Assembly: GCA_001972305.1 (NCBI GenBank)
Contig: BDDD01002119.1
Location: forward strand, 80,866 to 144,865
DNA from: Cephalotus follicularis
Taxonomy: Eukaryota > Streptophyta > Magnoliopsida > Oxalidales > Cephalotaceae
Direction of reading: 5' to 3'
Length of the DNA stretch: 64,000 nucleotides
Under the pieces are notes generated by a model, which was not told the DNA's origin, did not search any database, and was given only the letters and a program-made list of their open reading frames with translations. Positions 1 through 11,451 of this stretch are shown here, one piece after another. Made by a program: the position numbers and the translations under genes. Position 1 is the stretch's first letter; every line of letters starts with the position of its first letter.

Positions 1-38
1 AATACTTTGGTTACATGCATGTCATGAAATGTATGCGT

Positions 39-123
39 AGATGATGCAGTGCAGTACAAAATACCGGTTTATATATATATATATATATATATAAACCGGT
101 ATTTTGTACTGCACTGCATCATC

Positions 124-124
<1 letters not shown>
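39..124. repeat. Perfect 86-bp inverted repeat around a TA tract
   Basis: The arms AGATGATGCAGTGCAGTAC and GTACTGCACTGCATCATCT are exact reverse complements and continue through ACCGGT into a central (TA)n run with no interruption, so the whole block could fold into one hairpin. The left arm resembles the GCATTATGATGCAGTAC segment of related LTRs; the right arm is the extra, inverted copy. It may be a real cruciform or a fold-back assembly artefact. Confidence 0.95.

Positions 125-151
<27 letters not shown>
124..151. repeat. (TG)n microsatellite
   Basis: About 14 TG units directly abut the palindrome, followed by a short TA run at 156-169. It lies inside the partial LTR. Confidence 0.95.
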
Positions 152-154
<3 letters not shown>

Positions 155-950
155 ATATATATATATATACGTTAGCAGTACAGTAAAATAACAGTAGGGA
201 CATATATATGAAAATATATGTATGCAACAACAGTACGAAGGTAGCCCGGCCAGGGCTACATCAACAGGCACAGTAATGTCCAAATAGGACCAGTAAACAG
301 TACAGTAAGTCCACAAAGGACCACAACAGGCAGGCAGTATGTGTAACGATGCCAACTCCTGGCCCCACGTTACACTCCCACTTCGGTCCTTTCTCCAAGC
401 AACCAAGCAAGACAACAGTACAGTACAGTGAGTTACCCAGCCAACTCCTGGATCCTAGATCAACCCTACAACTAGGCGGCACTGGCAGTATCTGCCATGC
501 AACTGGTGGCTCAAGCACAAACAATGTAAATTCACATAGCAAACAGTTAATAATCACAGTAAACAGTGCAGTAAACAGTATAGTGGTGCTCGTTAAATCA
601 ACAACAGGCAGTTCATTCCAAAAATATTTTCAAGAGTCATAAACATTTGAAATATGTATTTCAAGTAATGTAAAATACTTTCAAACAGTTCAGTAGGTGG
701 AAATTACTTTCTCAGTATGCTCGAAATTATAACAATGCTCATTTTATCTTTTCGTACTCAAACATAGTAGTTTTTAACTCATATATGCATTTCTAATGTA
801 ACAGTACTTAGAAATCATAATCAATTTATAAACAGTCAATGAACATACAGTAAACAGTACATATGCAATGCACACAAATGCTCGAATGCATCCTAAGTAG
901 AATCGGGTTTGTCGGGTGTCAAAATCGTCAAAACTATCCAAACAGGACTC

Positions 951-1147
951 TAAAGCGTCGACCTTTTTTTTTCTTAGGCGTCGACGCTTATGTCCTTTAA
1001 GCATCGACGTCCAGTCCTTTAGCGTCAACGCTCCTGGTGTCTAGGCATCGATGTCTCCTCCCATAGACGTCGACATTTAAAACGCATTCAGTAAATAAAA
1101 CGCAATTCACAGTACAAGGCGTCGACGCTTACCAAAGGCGTCGACGG
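951..1147. repeat. Phased GTCGAC-type motif array in the left-edge LTR
   Basis: Cores GTCGAC, ATCGAC, GTCAAC and ATCGAT begin at 957, 980, 1003, 1024, 1047, 1069, 1121 and 1140. The spacing is mostly 21-23 bp and spacer sequences are unrelated. Flanks tend to AAGCG...CGCTT. Confidence 0.85.
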
Positions 1148-1929
1148 TTTCAAGCAGCAGTCGTCTTCTTCGTCAAGACATGACCAAACAGTGACATTTC
1201 CACAACAATAGCATGCAATCCAACATGTATGAAGCCCAAAAAATCGGCATGCAACATCATATTACACATCCAGTATAACATAGCATCATTTCAGTGATCA
1301 AAAACAGTTCAACAGGCCATGAAATCCATGCATAAACATCACTGAACAAACACAAATATTGAACAAAAAATACAAGTATGGCTTCCCATACTTCTGGCCT
1401 CAAGTTAGAAGCCGAAAGTCCACCTCTTTTAGTATCCAACAGGTCACTTTGAGCTCTCAGGTACTGCTTGAAACTCCCTGGTTTGTTCCAACAGTTACTG
1501 TCCAAGCTCCAACTTCCACTTTCTCAACAATGGTGGTTTGAGCTTTCTCTCTCAACCCTCTGCCTTCTTTCACTCTCTGTGTTTCTCTCAACTCTCAGGT
1601 ACTTTCTTTATCAGTAACAACCAAAGTTAAGAGGTGAGGGCCGACTTTTATGCAGAAAATGTTTTTGTTTCTCTCTGCCAAAACCCACCAGTTCAGACTC
1701 TCTCCTTCATGCAAGCCAGGTGCAACAAGTGCTGCATTCTTCTCCCCCACAAGCCATGCATTCAGAGATTCTCTCTCTGTTCAATGCCCTTTTGTTGAAG
1801 GTAAGTCTGGCATAAAAAGCATGCATGCCACATTTCCAGTGAGCCTACCCATGTGCCGGTTAAATGGCACAAATTCACCTCCATGCGACACGTCCATCTG
1901 CTGTTTATGCGTACCAGAACCACGATGTA

Positions 1930-2035
1930 AAGCATTGACGTTTACATGCAGGCGTCGACGCTTATGTGTTTGAATTAAACGCGTATTTCAATTACTTAGA
2001 CGTCGATGCTCCACTCAAGGCATCGGCGCTTTGGC
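1930..2035. repeat. Second GTCGAC-type cluster of the same LTR
   Basis: Variants of GCGTCGACGCTT occur at about 1934, 1955, 2002 and 2022. They lie close to the LTR 5' end on the minus strand, in the same place as the second cluster of the element A LTRs. Confidence 0.75.
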
Positions 2036-2223
2036 CTCAAAACTGTACCGTTTTGAATTAATCTTACACTTTTAACATTTCTTTAACATTCATACTCCAA
2101 AATCAACATCATTAGAGTTTGGAAAACATCATCAAAGTCGGAAAATCCATCATTTTATTAATTCCACAATAAAAGTATATTTACATCATGAAATTACAAC
2201 ATATGAAAATCCCGGGCATTACA

Positions 2224-2483
2224 GGAATATTAGGTTGCTGTTTTTCTCATGCAGTAAATGTTTGGATAGGTCCATATTTAGGCTGAACTGTTGTAGTTTT
2301 CCCGTAGAAATTTCAGCCACTCTAAAACTTTAATAAATGGTTAATAATAGTAATCAATTAGGTTAAGGAATAAATTAAGTAAACAATAAAAATCAAACTA
2401 TTTTTTCTCTTATTCAAATATGAGTGGAATTACATACTTATATTTTAAAATAAATCTGAGTAAGGACAGGTGAAAAATTATAG
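2224..2483. other. Unassigned AT-rich spacer
   Basis: These 260 bases lie between the partial LTR and element D. I see no ORF, repeat or similarity to other parts of the window. They are presumably the DNA into which the neighbouring elements inserted. Confidence 0.5.
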
Positions 2484-2617
2484 TGTTGACATTATATGTT
2501 ACAATCCTTGTTTTGATGATAACAAAATACCTATTGTGTTTGCTTAATATGAAGGAATTATATCTAAGTTAACTTGTGTTGCAAGAAAACTAAAATGTTA
2601 ATATCAGTACTTTTGGT

Positions 2618-3056
2618 GTCAACGACTATGTCATACGCGTCAACGTGCTGGGAATGGATACTCATTCTAGGCTTGACAAGATGATTTACGTCAACGCCAT
2701 ATCTATCCGCGTCAACGTGCTGGGAAATTATGATCTACGTCAACTCCTATATCGAGATGTCAACATTAAAGACTTGAGCGTCAACGCAGAAACCAAGTGG
2801 AGTCAACACCTTGACTATGGACGTCAATGCCATATCAAGACATCAACGCAAATGGTGCACATTTCGGACAGAGAGTTTGGACGTCAATGCAAAGAAATAA
2901 TGGAGTTAACACCTTGACTATATACGTCAACGCCTTGGATGTGATTCAACCGAAATAGAGCTAAAACTGAAAAAGAACTAGGAATATCAGCACAGAAAGC
3001 TACAGGAGTCAACGCATAAGAGGATATGCGTCAACGCCATGCATACACGTCAACGT
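2618..3056. repeat. Phased GTCAAC array in the D 5' LTR
   Basis: Cores GTCAAC/GTCAAT/ATCAAC/GTTAAC begin at 2618, 2639, 2690, 2711, 2739, 2759, 2780, 2802, 2823, 2842, 2883, 2905, 2926, 3008, 3030 and 3049. Most steps are 19-22 bp. Flanks are GCG...CGC or ACG...CG, and spacers are non-repetitive. Confidence 0.9.
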
Positions 3057-3183
3057 CAAAGACAGCTACATGAAATCTGCAAAGAATGAAGGTGCTAAAA
3101 TAGTGTGATCCTTTCCATACTTGATTCAAACGGCTATCTGATGAGTTCCTGAACTCTAGCAACGGCTATATGCTTCTGAACAC

Positions 3184-3191
3184 TATAAATA
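3184..3191 (+). promoter_or_regulatory. TATA box of the D 5' LTR
   Basis: TATAAATA lies about 130 bp downstream of the last GTCAAC motif and is conserved in the 3' LTR at 22591. Its position fits the U3/R border. Confidence 0.7.
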
Positions 3192-3705
3192 GAGGCTCAA
3201 ACCATGAAGAAATCAACTCAAGCCACACCAAGCAATATTCAAGCAAAAAGAAATAGTTATTTTGTGCAAAGTTTTTCTGAGCTTTAGTGTTATATGTTAT
3301 TCAACCTTTTGAGAGGTCTTAAACACTCCAAATATATTCAGAAATCTTATTGTATACCGAAGGTTGTTAGTACCTTACTCAAAGTTATGATTTAGCTTTA
3401 AAATCCGAGTTGGGATTGAACTCGCAAAAGTCCAAGTTTGGATTGATCTTGTAAAAATCCAGAGTTACTGTTTGTAATCGGAGGGATTACATCCTAGTGG
3501 AACCTCAAGTTGCGGCTTGGGAGAGTGGACATAGGCATCGATTGGGCTGAACCACTATAAAATTTGTTTGCCACTTCTTCCCTTACTCTTTATCTTATTG
3601 CAATTTAGTTTATTGCTTATATTTGATTTATCTGTTTTTGATTGCTTGTTTACATTATCATTGACAAGTTTTAAAAAGGTGACAAGTTTAAAAAGGGTGG
3701 TTATT

Positions 3706-5277
3706 GCAACCTTTTTTCATGATAATGTTAGTCAATCTATTAATAAGCCTCCTAGCTTTGATGGAAACAATTATAGTTATTGGAAAACTTGTATGCCTAT
3801 TTTCATTCAATCATTGGATTATCAACTATGGAATACTATCATAAATGGTCCTGAAATTCCTACCAAATTAGTTCATGGTCAAAGGGCTTTGAAAATGAAA
3901 AAAGAGTTTAATGATCATGACTATAAATTGCTTCAATTAAATGCTAAAGCTAAACATGTCATTTTCTGTGCATTAAGCCCTAGTGAATTTAATCGTGTTT
4001 CATCTCTTGATTCTGCAAAGGAAATGTGGGATAGGTTAATGGTTACCTACGAAGGTACCAAATAGGTAAAGGACACTAAAATCAATAGATTAGTGCATGA
4101 TTATGAGCTTTTCACTATGCTTGAAAATGAAAACATTTCTAGTATGTATGCTCGCTTTAATGATATTATCAATGCTTTGAAAGGTCTTGGAAATGTATAC
4201 TCTAACCATGAACTTCTGAGTAAGATACTTAGGTGTTTACCAAAATCATGGGAACCAAAAGTCACAGCAATAGAGGATGCAAAATACTTATCAACCTTGA
4301 CCTTAGAAGACTTGCTGGGATCCTTGATGACACATGAGTTACGAATGAGTGACCAAGCAAAGAATGAGCCGAAGAAAAAGACAATCACTTTGAAAGCATC
4401 AAAAGATGAAGAAAGAGATGAAGACAAAGACGAAATGGCATTAATTACAAAAAGGATTAGAAGAATCCTACTTGACAAGAAAAACTTCTCAAAGAAGCAA
4501 TTGAAGAAGTTCCAATCAAAAGGAGATTCGAGCAAAAGTGACCAAGAAGAAAAAGAAGTAATTTGTTACGAATGTAACAAACCGGTCCACATAAGACCAG
4601 ATTGTCCTAAATATAAGAAAAATAAGGACAAGAAGAAAGCTATGATTGCAACTTGGAGCGATAGTGATGATTCAAGTTCGGATGAAGACGAATATGAAGA
4701 AATTGCCAATATAGCTTTTATGGCTATAGAAGATAACGATGAGGTATGTTCTTCATCTCTTAGTTATAATGATCTTCTAAGTGAATACAATGAGCTGATT
4801 GATGTCTTGAATGATCTTAATAAAGAATATCAACTTTTAAAGAAAATGGCTAAGGATAGAGCTAAAGAAAATTTGGAATTGAAAAATCATATTTTGAATA
4901 TAAAAAATGATGAATGTATGACTGAAAAAATTTCTACTTTAGAAAAAGGAAATTCAAGTTTGAAAATCGAAATCGATGCTTTGAAAAAGACGTTTTCAAA
5001 ATTCCCTGATAGTAGTACTAAATTGGATAAGTTGCTAGGAATGCAACGTTGTGTTTTCGACAAAGCCGGTTTAGGCTTTGATGAAATGAACAAAGTTCAA
5101 CATTTCAACAAGTTATTAGATAGAAAGAAAGAGAATGGGGTTCATTTTATTTTTTGTGGAAAATCTGGACATTTGTCTTATAATTGTTGGTTTAAAAGAA
5201 CAAGTACAAATATTAAAAGGATATGGGTTCCAAAAGAAACTTTTCCTACTAATTCAAAAGGACCCAGAACCTTTTAG
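3706..5277 (+). pseudogene. gag: Sirevirus-like Gag of element D
   Basis: The predicted capsid polyprotein would coat element RNA in cytoplasmic particles. The reading frame is open from inside the LTR, but homology starts at SINKPPSFDGNNYSYWK, the usual N-terminus of copia Gag (UBN2 type). No ATG lies close to it, so the original start appears lost. One in-frame stop (TAG, 4063-4065) interrupts the capsid domain. The downstream frame of 394 residues has a zinc knuckle CX2CX4HX4C (CYECNKPVHIRPDC), an acidic Ser/Asp-rich stretch, a predicted coiled coil and a second knuckle whose first cysteine is replaced by Phe. It ends near WVPKETFP, as Sirevirus Gag proteins typically do. Pol, which should follow, is absent. 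Confidence 0.85.
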
Positions 5278-5539
5278 GTACCAAAAAGATGAACTTTTTG
5301 TTTTGTAGGTGTGCTTGAGGAGAATTGGACATAAAGATGATCCAAGCACACACACATTGTAAGTGGTTATTGTTTTATTTGGTTGTTAAAATGCTACATG
5401 ATTTTGTTGAAATATTTATGCAAATTGATATTTGAATAAACTATATATGCAATATCGTGTTTGCTGCTATATTTCTGAATGCCTTGATGTGCTAAAGTTT
5501 AAAAAAAAGGTTTGAAAAACCAATGTTTTATGTTTTCGC

Positions 5540-5725
5540 GTCAACGTTAATATAAACGTTAACGTATAAACTATCCTTTGTTTTTTTCGCGTTAACGAAA
5601 ATATTTTCCCTTCTGCGTTTTTAGCGTCAATGGTATGCGTTAACGTTATCCCTCGTACAAAGAATGTACACGATGAGCGTGAATGAGTATTTTAGACGTC
5701 GACGCCTAAACACCAGATATATATA
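5540..5725 (+). promoter_or_regulatory. Possible internal promoter of D: GTYRAC motifs followed by a TATA box
   Basis: GTCAAC/GTTAAC/GTCGAC cores occur at 5540, 5558, 5591, 5626, 5639 and 5698, then TATATATA at 5718-5725. ORF2 starts about 110 bp further on, after a pyrimidine-rich leader. The arrangement resembles the LTR of this element, but the copy is inside the body, directly before the second ORF. Confidence 0.5.
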
Positions 5726-5833
5726 GTTTTGGGCTTTTTTGTCGATACCTATTCGTGCCCCTGTTTTCCCTCTCTCGATTTTCTCTCTACAAAATCGACT
5801 TTTTAACCTAATAACTCACCAAAATCATCTACA

Positions 5834-6972
5834 ATGCCGAAGAAGCACTCATCTGTTGGAGGAATGACCCCTGGTGCAAGGTACAAAGGAAGCTTCACTG
5901 CAAGGAAAGTCCTATATGGTAGAGTTGTGGACCTTGGTTTTACAACGGTGATCATTTTTCCTTAGAACAATGGTTTTCTGCTTTACGATGGAGAGAGTAT
6001 TTCACAATTAATGTCCCTTATTATGTGGAGTTTGTTAAGGAATTCTATAGCAATATGTTTAATACTAGTGATGATTGTGACATTTTGGAGATTAAAATTA
6101 AAGTAAATAAAACTGCAATTAAGTTTGATGATAAGTTGTTAAGAGAAATCCTAAGTGTACCTGCTGAAGGATCTATGTTTTTTTAGACTAAAAAATGGCC
6201 TGAATATCCTGAACTAGTTTTAGAGGATTGTTTAAGGGCTTTTTATCCTAATGAAAATGTGTTTGGAGGAATGGCAAAGCCTACAAATTTTCTAGGTGCT
6301 GAGCATAGGCTACTCCATCACATTATTTCCACTCATGTTTTACCTACCTCAGGTGGGCATGAGAAAATGAGTTACCAGGATTTATATGTTATGTGGCATG
6401 TGGTAACCAGAAAGCCTTTGAATTTTCCTTATTTGATTATGAAGAATATGCTTAGAGCTTCTTATAAGGTAGATGGTGCACTGCCTTACGGGATGGTGAT
6501 TACTAAGATAATTTCTCATTTTGGAGTTGTGGTTAGCAATGAAATTGCCTCTAGAGTTGATGTAGGAGATTTCTACAATGCATCCTCTCTTAAACGGATG
6601 GGCTGCAAAAGAGTTTATGAAGCTGATAAAGGTAATGTGTGGCTGCCTAAGGAAGGTGGTAGAAAAAGAAGAATTGAGGAGCAAGGAGAACCTGAAAAGA
6701 AAAAAACTATCCCTGCCCCACGACAACAAGCAAGCAGCAGCAACAATGTTTCAAAGGTTTTGGAGTCAATTGCAGCTGATGTGAAGAGACTCAATATAAA
6801 AATGGACAACTTGCGAGGAGAATTTCTTGACCTTTTTGAAGATCAACGACAAAGAACAAGAAGGATCGAGAAAAAGCTTGTTGCGAAAGGTCTATTTGAA
6901 GCTGGTGATATCTCCTCATCCGATGAAGAAGAAGAAACATCCAAAGAAGAAGCTGGAACAAAAGAAAATTGA
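5834..6972 (+). pseudogene. ORF2 of element D, putative plant transposon protein type
   Basis: The ATG at 5834 opens a basic N-terminus (MPKKHSSVGG). A one-base frameshift near 5945 and a stop at about 6184 break the frame; the last 237 codons are intact. Features include VKEFYSNMF, a GAEHRLLHHIISTHVLPTS block, then LYVMWHVVTRKPLNFPYLI, a basic KRRIEEQ stretch, a coiled coil and an acidic SSSDEEEETSKEE tail. The order REFY-like motif, H-x-lhh block, then llyaiv-type block is that of the family annotated as putative plant transposon protein (Pfam PF20167, related in layout to Athila ORF1). That family often accompanies plant retrotransposons; its function is unknown. It occupies the place of pol. 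Assignment is from memory of the family pattern. Confidence 0.65.
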
Positions 6973-8451
6973 TGTGTTTTTATGTGTTTTTGTGAACATT
7001 TTCTGTTTTTAATGTTTGTGGTTTGGATATGTGTTTATGGTACAATGAAGCTTTTAAAGTTAAATTGAATAAGCAATGAGTGTTTTTGAAGTTTATGTAA
7101 TACCCCGAATATATATATATATATACATACATTAGAAAAAAAAAAGAACACACACAGGCGCTTTTATGCGCCCGTATGAAAGAAAGAAAGAAAGAGGGAG
7201 GCATGAGGCGAGAGAGAGAGACCAGGCTGCGGGAGAGAGAGCTCGACGCCGGCGAGCAAGCGGCCGTCACTGGAGGAGATGGTGCGGCACGGTTCGTCTA
7301 CCACCGACCGGTAATCTCCCTTCCCCTTTCATCTCTTTACTCTTTCTTTTCTCCCCGTCACTGTCACCTCCATCATGCACTGTCGTGCGTTCCACCACCG
7401 GAAACTATCACGGGTAGAGCGGGTTTTGGTCGTGATGACTAGCTCTTCCCCTTTTGGTGGCTGTTGAGGCGTTGTTTGGCCGAAAATGGCCGGGAATGGT
7501 TGACTGAGTTAACTCGATGAGCTTGACTCACTGCCTGATGTGACCGCTGGTTCCTTGTTGAGTCTCAGTAAGTTTAAGGCGGGGATGTGTTAATCTGAAG
7601 ATGGTGTGGTGTTTTTGTGTGGTGGCCAGAGCTGTTGAACGTCTGGCGAGTCAACTCAGTGAGTTGACTCACTGCCAGCTGTGACTGTGCGATTCACGGC
7701 GAGTCACGACTACCAGTGCATAGATTGGCCAATTTGGAGCCTGTTTATGGCGTGGTCGGAGTTTCGATGTGATGGCCGAAATTTGGTCGGAACTCCAGTG
7801 ACGACAAGGTGTATTTGCTACATGTGTGTAAGTTGTAACAGAATGTACGATGGTTATTACAGTGATACAAAGAGAGAAAGAGAACTCTGTTGACAAAAGA
7901 TGGAGCTGTGCTCGTGATCGCGAGTGAATCTTAGAGGAGGAGGCAGTTTGTCGATTCTGCTGCAAGCCCTCCCAACTCGCAAGCTCAATTGGTAACATGT
8001 AGGTATACATATGCTCCAACGGTACGTGCTCAGATGATTATTTGCTTGATCCCATTTGTATACACCGGTATGGGACGGTAGTATACGAATGGTAGATCAC
8101 TAGAGTACGGTTATACTACTTTACTTGCATTCATGAATTTTGAATTGATTGTATGGACATGACTGTTCATTGATGATTGTCTACTAAATTGATTGTTATG
8201 GCTATGAATGATTACTGATTACATGGTTTAATGAACTACATACGTGTATAATGGACTAAATGGAGAATTGAGAGAAGTTGAGCTTCTGCCTTCTCTCAAT
8301 TCAAGAGATACGATATTGGAAATCGTTTATGGGTTATGGCTATTGTATGGATTGATCGATTGTATTGCATGAAACTAAATGAGATAACCCATTCATGACC
8401 CTCATATATGTCATGAAGCTCTTGAATGTTAGACCACATTATATAATGTTT

Positions 8452-8560
8452 ACCCCACATTGTGGGAGGACCGATATGGATAATGTTACCCCACATCGTG
8501 GGAGGATCGATATGGATAGTGCTTGCCCCACATCATGGGAGGACCAATATGGATGGTATG
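8452..8560. repeat. 36-37 bp minisatellite, three copies
   Basis: Units built on CCCCACATYRTGGGAGGA plus YRATATGGAT start near 8452, 8488 and 8525. Related 37-bp units occur in LTR F at 55823-56000. Confidence 0.85.
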
Positions 8561-8659
8561 GTATGCATGGACCTACGGTATGCACGGTGTGGTCGGTGTT
8601 ATCTTGACCCTATTCGTCTACGGCACTAAGAGTGCGTAGATAATGGAATAGACCTTATG

Positions 8660-9200
8660 GATCGCTATTGAATGTATCATCATCGTATCGTATCGTTATT
8701 GTATCGTATTGATATCATATCGTTATGGATCGTATCAATATTGTATCATTATGGATCGTATCGTTATCGAATCGTATCGTATCGCATCGCATCGTTATAG
8801 ATCGAATCGGTATTGTTATCAGACCAGGACCTTCGAGAATTGGGTAATTGTATCATTATCGGACCAGGACCCTCGAGAACTGGGTAATCGTATCGTTATC
8901 AGACCAGGACCTTTGGGAACTGGGTAATCGTATCGTTATCAGACCAGGACACTCGGGAACTGGGCAATCGTATCGTTATCGGACCAAGACCTTAGGGAAC
9001 TGGGTAATCGTATCGTTATTGGACTAGGACCTTCGGGAACTAGTATATCGGACCAGGACCTTCGGGAACTGGGTAATCGTATCGTTATCGGACCAGGATC
9101 ATCGAGAACTAGGTAATCGTATCGTATCGTTATTGAATCCTATTGTATTGTTATAGATTGTATCATATCGTTATTGAATCGTTATGAATCGAATCATCAT
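8660..9200. repeat. Minisatellite: eight 40-bp units within ATCGT-rich DNA
   Basis: Units containing GGACCAGGAC, CTTCGGGAAC, TGGGTAATCG and TATCGTTATC run from 8821 to about 9127 with an exact 40-bp step, except one shortened copy near 9021. Degenerate ATCGTATCGTTAT repeats flank them on both sides. LTR F lacks this block, so it arose within this copy or subfamily. Confidence 0.9.
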
Positions 9201-10374
9201 GGATATTAAACGGTTGTGGACAGTTATCGAATATGGACCGTAAATGGATGTGAATTGTAAATGGATATGGACCGTAAATGGTTATGGTTATCGAGGGCAA
9301 TGGTTATTGCAATGGATGGAATTGATATGGTTATGGACCGTATCCTTATGGATCGTGATGGTCCTGATTGTTATGGTATTGCTATGATATGGTTATGGTA
9401 GGACCATGGTATGTATCCCTAGATGGTTGTTGTTGATCCTATTCTTATACGCCGGTATGGGACGGTTGTATACGAATGGTAGATCACTAGCGTATGTGAC
9501 TCTAGGGGTATGGTTGTAGTGGGCTAGAACCTTTGGGGTCTGTCATTGGCCTATTAAAGAGTGATGATTGATTTGATCCCATTCCTATTCACCGGTATGG
9601 GACGGTCGTATACGAATGGTAAATCACATGTTCTATTGATCTCTAGGTTATGGTGCATGACCTTTATATTATGAGTTACATTGCTATGAATTGGCATTCA
9701 TGCATCTCTTTTCATGCATATATCTCACATATTGTACACATATCTGCTGCACTTCTATATGTTCATTGCATATGTATATCCTACACAACCTTCGGGTTGC
9801 TGACCCATTGCATTGTATTGTATTGTAATGGGTCAAGTTCAGGTCCAGGTGGTGTGCAACAATGATCAGCCGGGATAAATCGCAGGGTAAGGATCTACAT
9901 CTCCTCCGACCTACTTTGTATAAATGTGATATTGTAAAGGGACATATATTGAATATGGATGTAATTATGGTTATTGTATAAGAGACAAATCTAAAGATGA
10001 AATAAATATATGTTTTATTTCTGTATTTGACCTGCCGGCTTGTGGCAGTGCTTGATTTATATGAGTGTTGATGTAAAGGATATGGATGGGACCTACTACT
10101 GTGATTATTGTTGATTCCTCCTACGGGAGTGTTGATTTTTTTAGGGTTGAGCCCGTATATATACTGTGGTTTTTCTTTACAGGGGGTTTAGTTCGATAAA
10201 CGAATACTTCATGCCGAAATTTCGGGAGATTTCAAGAGTTAGTTTTTGGATTGATTAATTCTGCTGTTGTAATACGATTGTTTAAAGTTTTAAACTTACA
10301 GCACTTTTGAATATGGATATGAAATGACTGAATGGAAGGTATCTCACGCATCCCTCGTGGTTCAGGGCGTGACA

Positions 10375-11036
10375 GTTTATATGTTTGTTCTCTCTTGATG
10401 AAATGTGATATAAATTGAATTTTTTCAGGGGGAGATTTTTTGGTGAAAACTGAATTGAAGAATTTTTAGTGCAAACTAAATTAAATTTTTCAGGAGAAGA
10501 AATCCTGTTTTGATGTCTATATGATGTTAATGGTTTTTTTTAATATGCATCTTTTCAAGGGGAGTTCTTATTACCTAACCTTTTTTGATGATTTCCAAAA
10601 AGGGGGAGTAGTTGGTAAATTATATTGGTATATGTTGAAGTTATGCTTATGAATGCAATGTTTTTATTATGGTTGCATATGTTGAAGTATATTGGTATAT
10701 GTTGAAGCTATGCTTATGAAGTTATGCTTATGAATGCAATGTTTTTTTATTATGGTTGCATATGTTGAAATATATTGGTACTAAAAATTGGTTGAAGTTA
10801 TGCATATGAAGTTATGCTTATGAATGCAATTTTTTTTTATTATGGTTGCATATGTTGAAGTACATTGGTACTAAAAATTGGTATAGTGGTACAAAAAGTG
10901 GATTATGGATGTTGATGGATGTTTTGCTAAATTTAACTGCTACAATTGATATATTGGTATATCCTACATATGTTGATAATTTATGCATTTTTACTTCCTA
11001 TTGTGTATGTTTTGTCATAATCAAAAAGGGGGAGAT
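10375..11036 (+). other. 3' untranslated region of element D with repeated polypurine tracts
   Basis: AGGGGGAG-type tracts occur at about 10429, 10558 and 10603, and the last, AAAAAGGGGGAGAT at 11023-11036, directly precedes the 3' LTR. Repeated polypurine tracts before the 3' LTR are a known hallmark of Sireviruses. The region also has a three-copy tandem repeat (10621-10890). Confidence 0.8.
10621..10890. repeat. Tandem repeat of 81-90 bp, three copies
   Basis: The block TTATGCTTATGAATGCAAT followed by a T run and ATTATGGTTGCATATGTTGAA starts at 10641, 10722 and 10812. Confidence 0.9.
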
Positions 11037-11451
11037 TGTTGACATTATATGTTACAATCCTTGTTTTGATGATAACAAAATACCTAATGTGTTTGCTTAA
11101 TGTGAAGGAATTATTAACTAAGTTAACTTGTGTTGCAAGAACTCTAAAATGTTAATACCAGTACTTTTGGCGTCAACAACTATGTCATACGCGTCAACGT
11201 GCTGGGAATGGATACTCGTTCATGGCTTGACAAGATGATTTACGTCAACGCCATATCTATCCGCGTCAACGTGCTGGGAAATTATGATCTATGTCAACTC
11301 CTATATCGAGATGTCAACGTTAAAGACTTGAGCATCAACGCATAAACCAAGTGGAGTCAACACCTTAACTATGGACGTTAACGCAAATGGTGCATATTTC
11401 GGACAGAGAGTTTGGACGTCAACTCAAAGAAATAATGGAGTTAACACCTTG
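11037..11451 (+). repeat. 3' LTR of element D, first part
   Basis: It matches 2484 onward and carries GTCAAC motifs from about 11170 to 11434 in the same spacing. It is cut at 11451 by element E; the remainder is at 22445-23120. Confidence 0.9.

Larger units (their letters stand above)
1..2223 (-). mobile_element. Partial gypsy LTR related to the A/I family, cut by the window edge
   Basis: The right end reads CCCGGGCATTACA, which on the minus strand is the TGTAATGCCCGGG start of an LTR. The last 250 bases (CATTTCTTTAACATTC, then a TTTGGAAAACATCATC stretch and the terminal block) match the corresponding end of the LTR at 39503-42246. The left part holds the CTCCTGGCCCCA block also found in that LTR. 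No purine tract lies outside the LTR start, so this is a solo LTR or a 5' LTR in minus orientation. Its other end lies left of the window, so no target duplication can be tested. There is no coding sequence; the short ORFs here are chance. Confidence 0.75.
2484..3708 (+). repeat. 5' LTR of element D
   Basis: It runs from TGTTGACATT to TTATTGCA, where identity with the second copy stops. It contains a long GCGTCAACG array, a TATAAATA box and a T-rich end. No recognisable primer-binding site follows, so the usual leader between LTR and gag seems to have been lost. Confidence 0.8.
7096..10374 (+). mobile_element. Solo LTR F' inside element D, TSD GTTTA
   Basis: The 3279-bp block starts TGTAATACCCCG and ends GGGCGTGACA, flanked by GTTTA at 7091-7095 and 10375-10379. 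It shares end sequences, a GGCGC hairpin, GAGTCAACTC repeats and a CTTCATGCCGAAATTTCGGG segment with the LTR at 53326-57099. No coding region lies within it, so it is a solo LTR left by recombination between two LTRs. Confidence 0.9.

Noticed and set aside
3568..3705. In-frame ATG at 3568 as the gag start
   Set aside because: This part lies in the LTR and encodes a hydrophobic Leu/Phe run that is not part of any Gag; homology begins after 3740.
4101..4535. 144-codon minus-strand ORF
   Set aside because: Shadow of the D gag on the other strand.
6259..6972. ORF2 as a viral-type envelope protein
   Set aside because: It shows no signal peptide or membrane segment; the pattern fits the plant transposon protein family better.
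8660..9200. Centromeric or telomeric satellite
   Set aside because: The array is short (eight units) and enclosed in a solo LTR with intact TSD; no telomere-type repeat is present.
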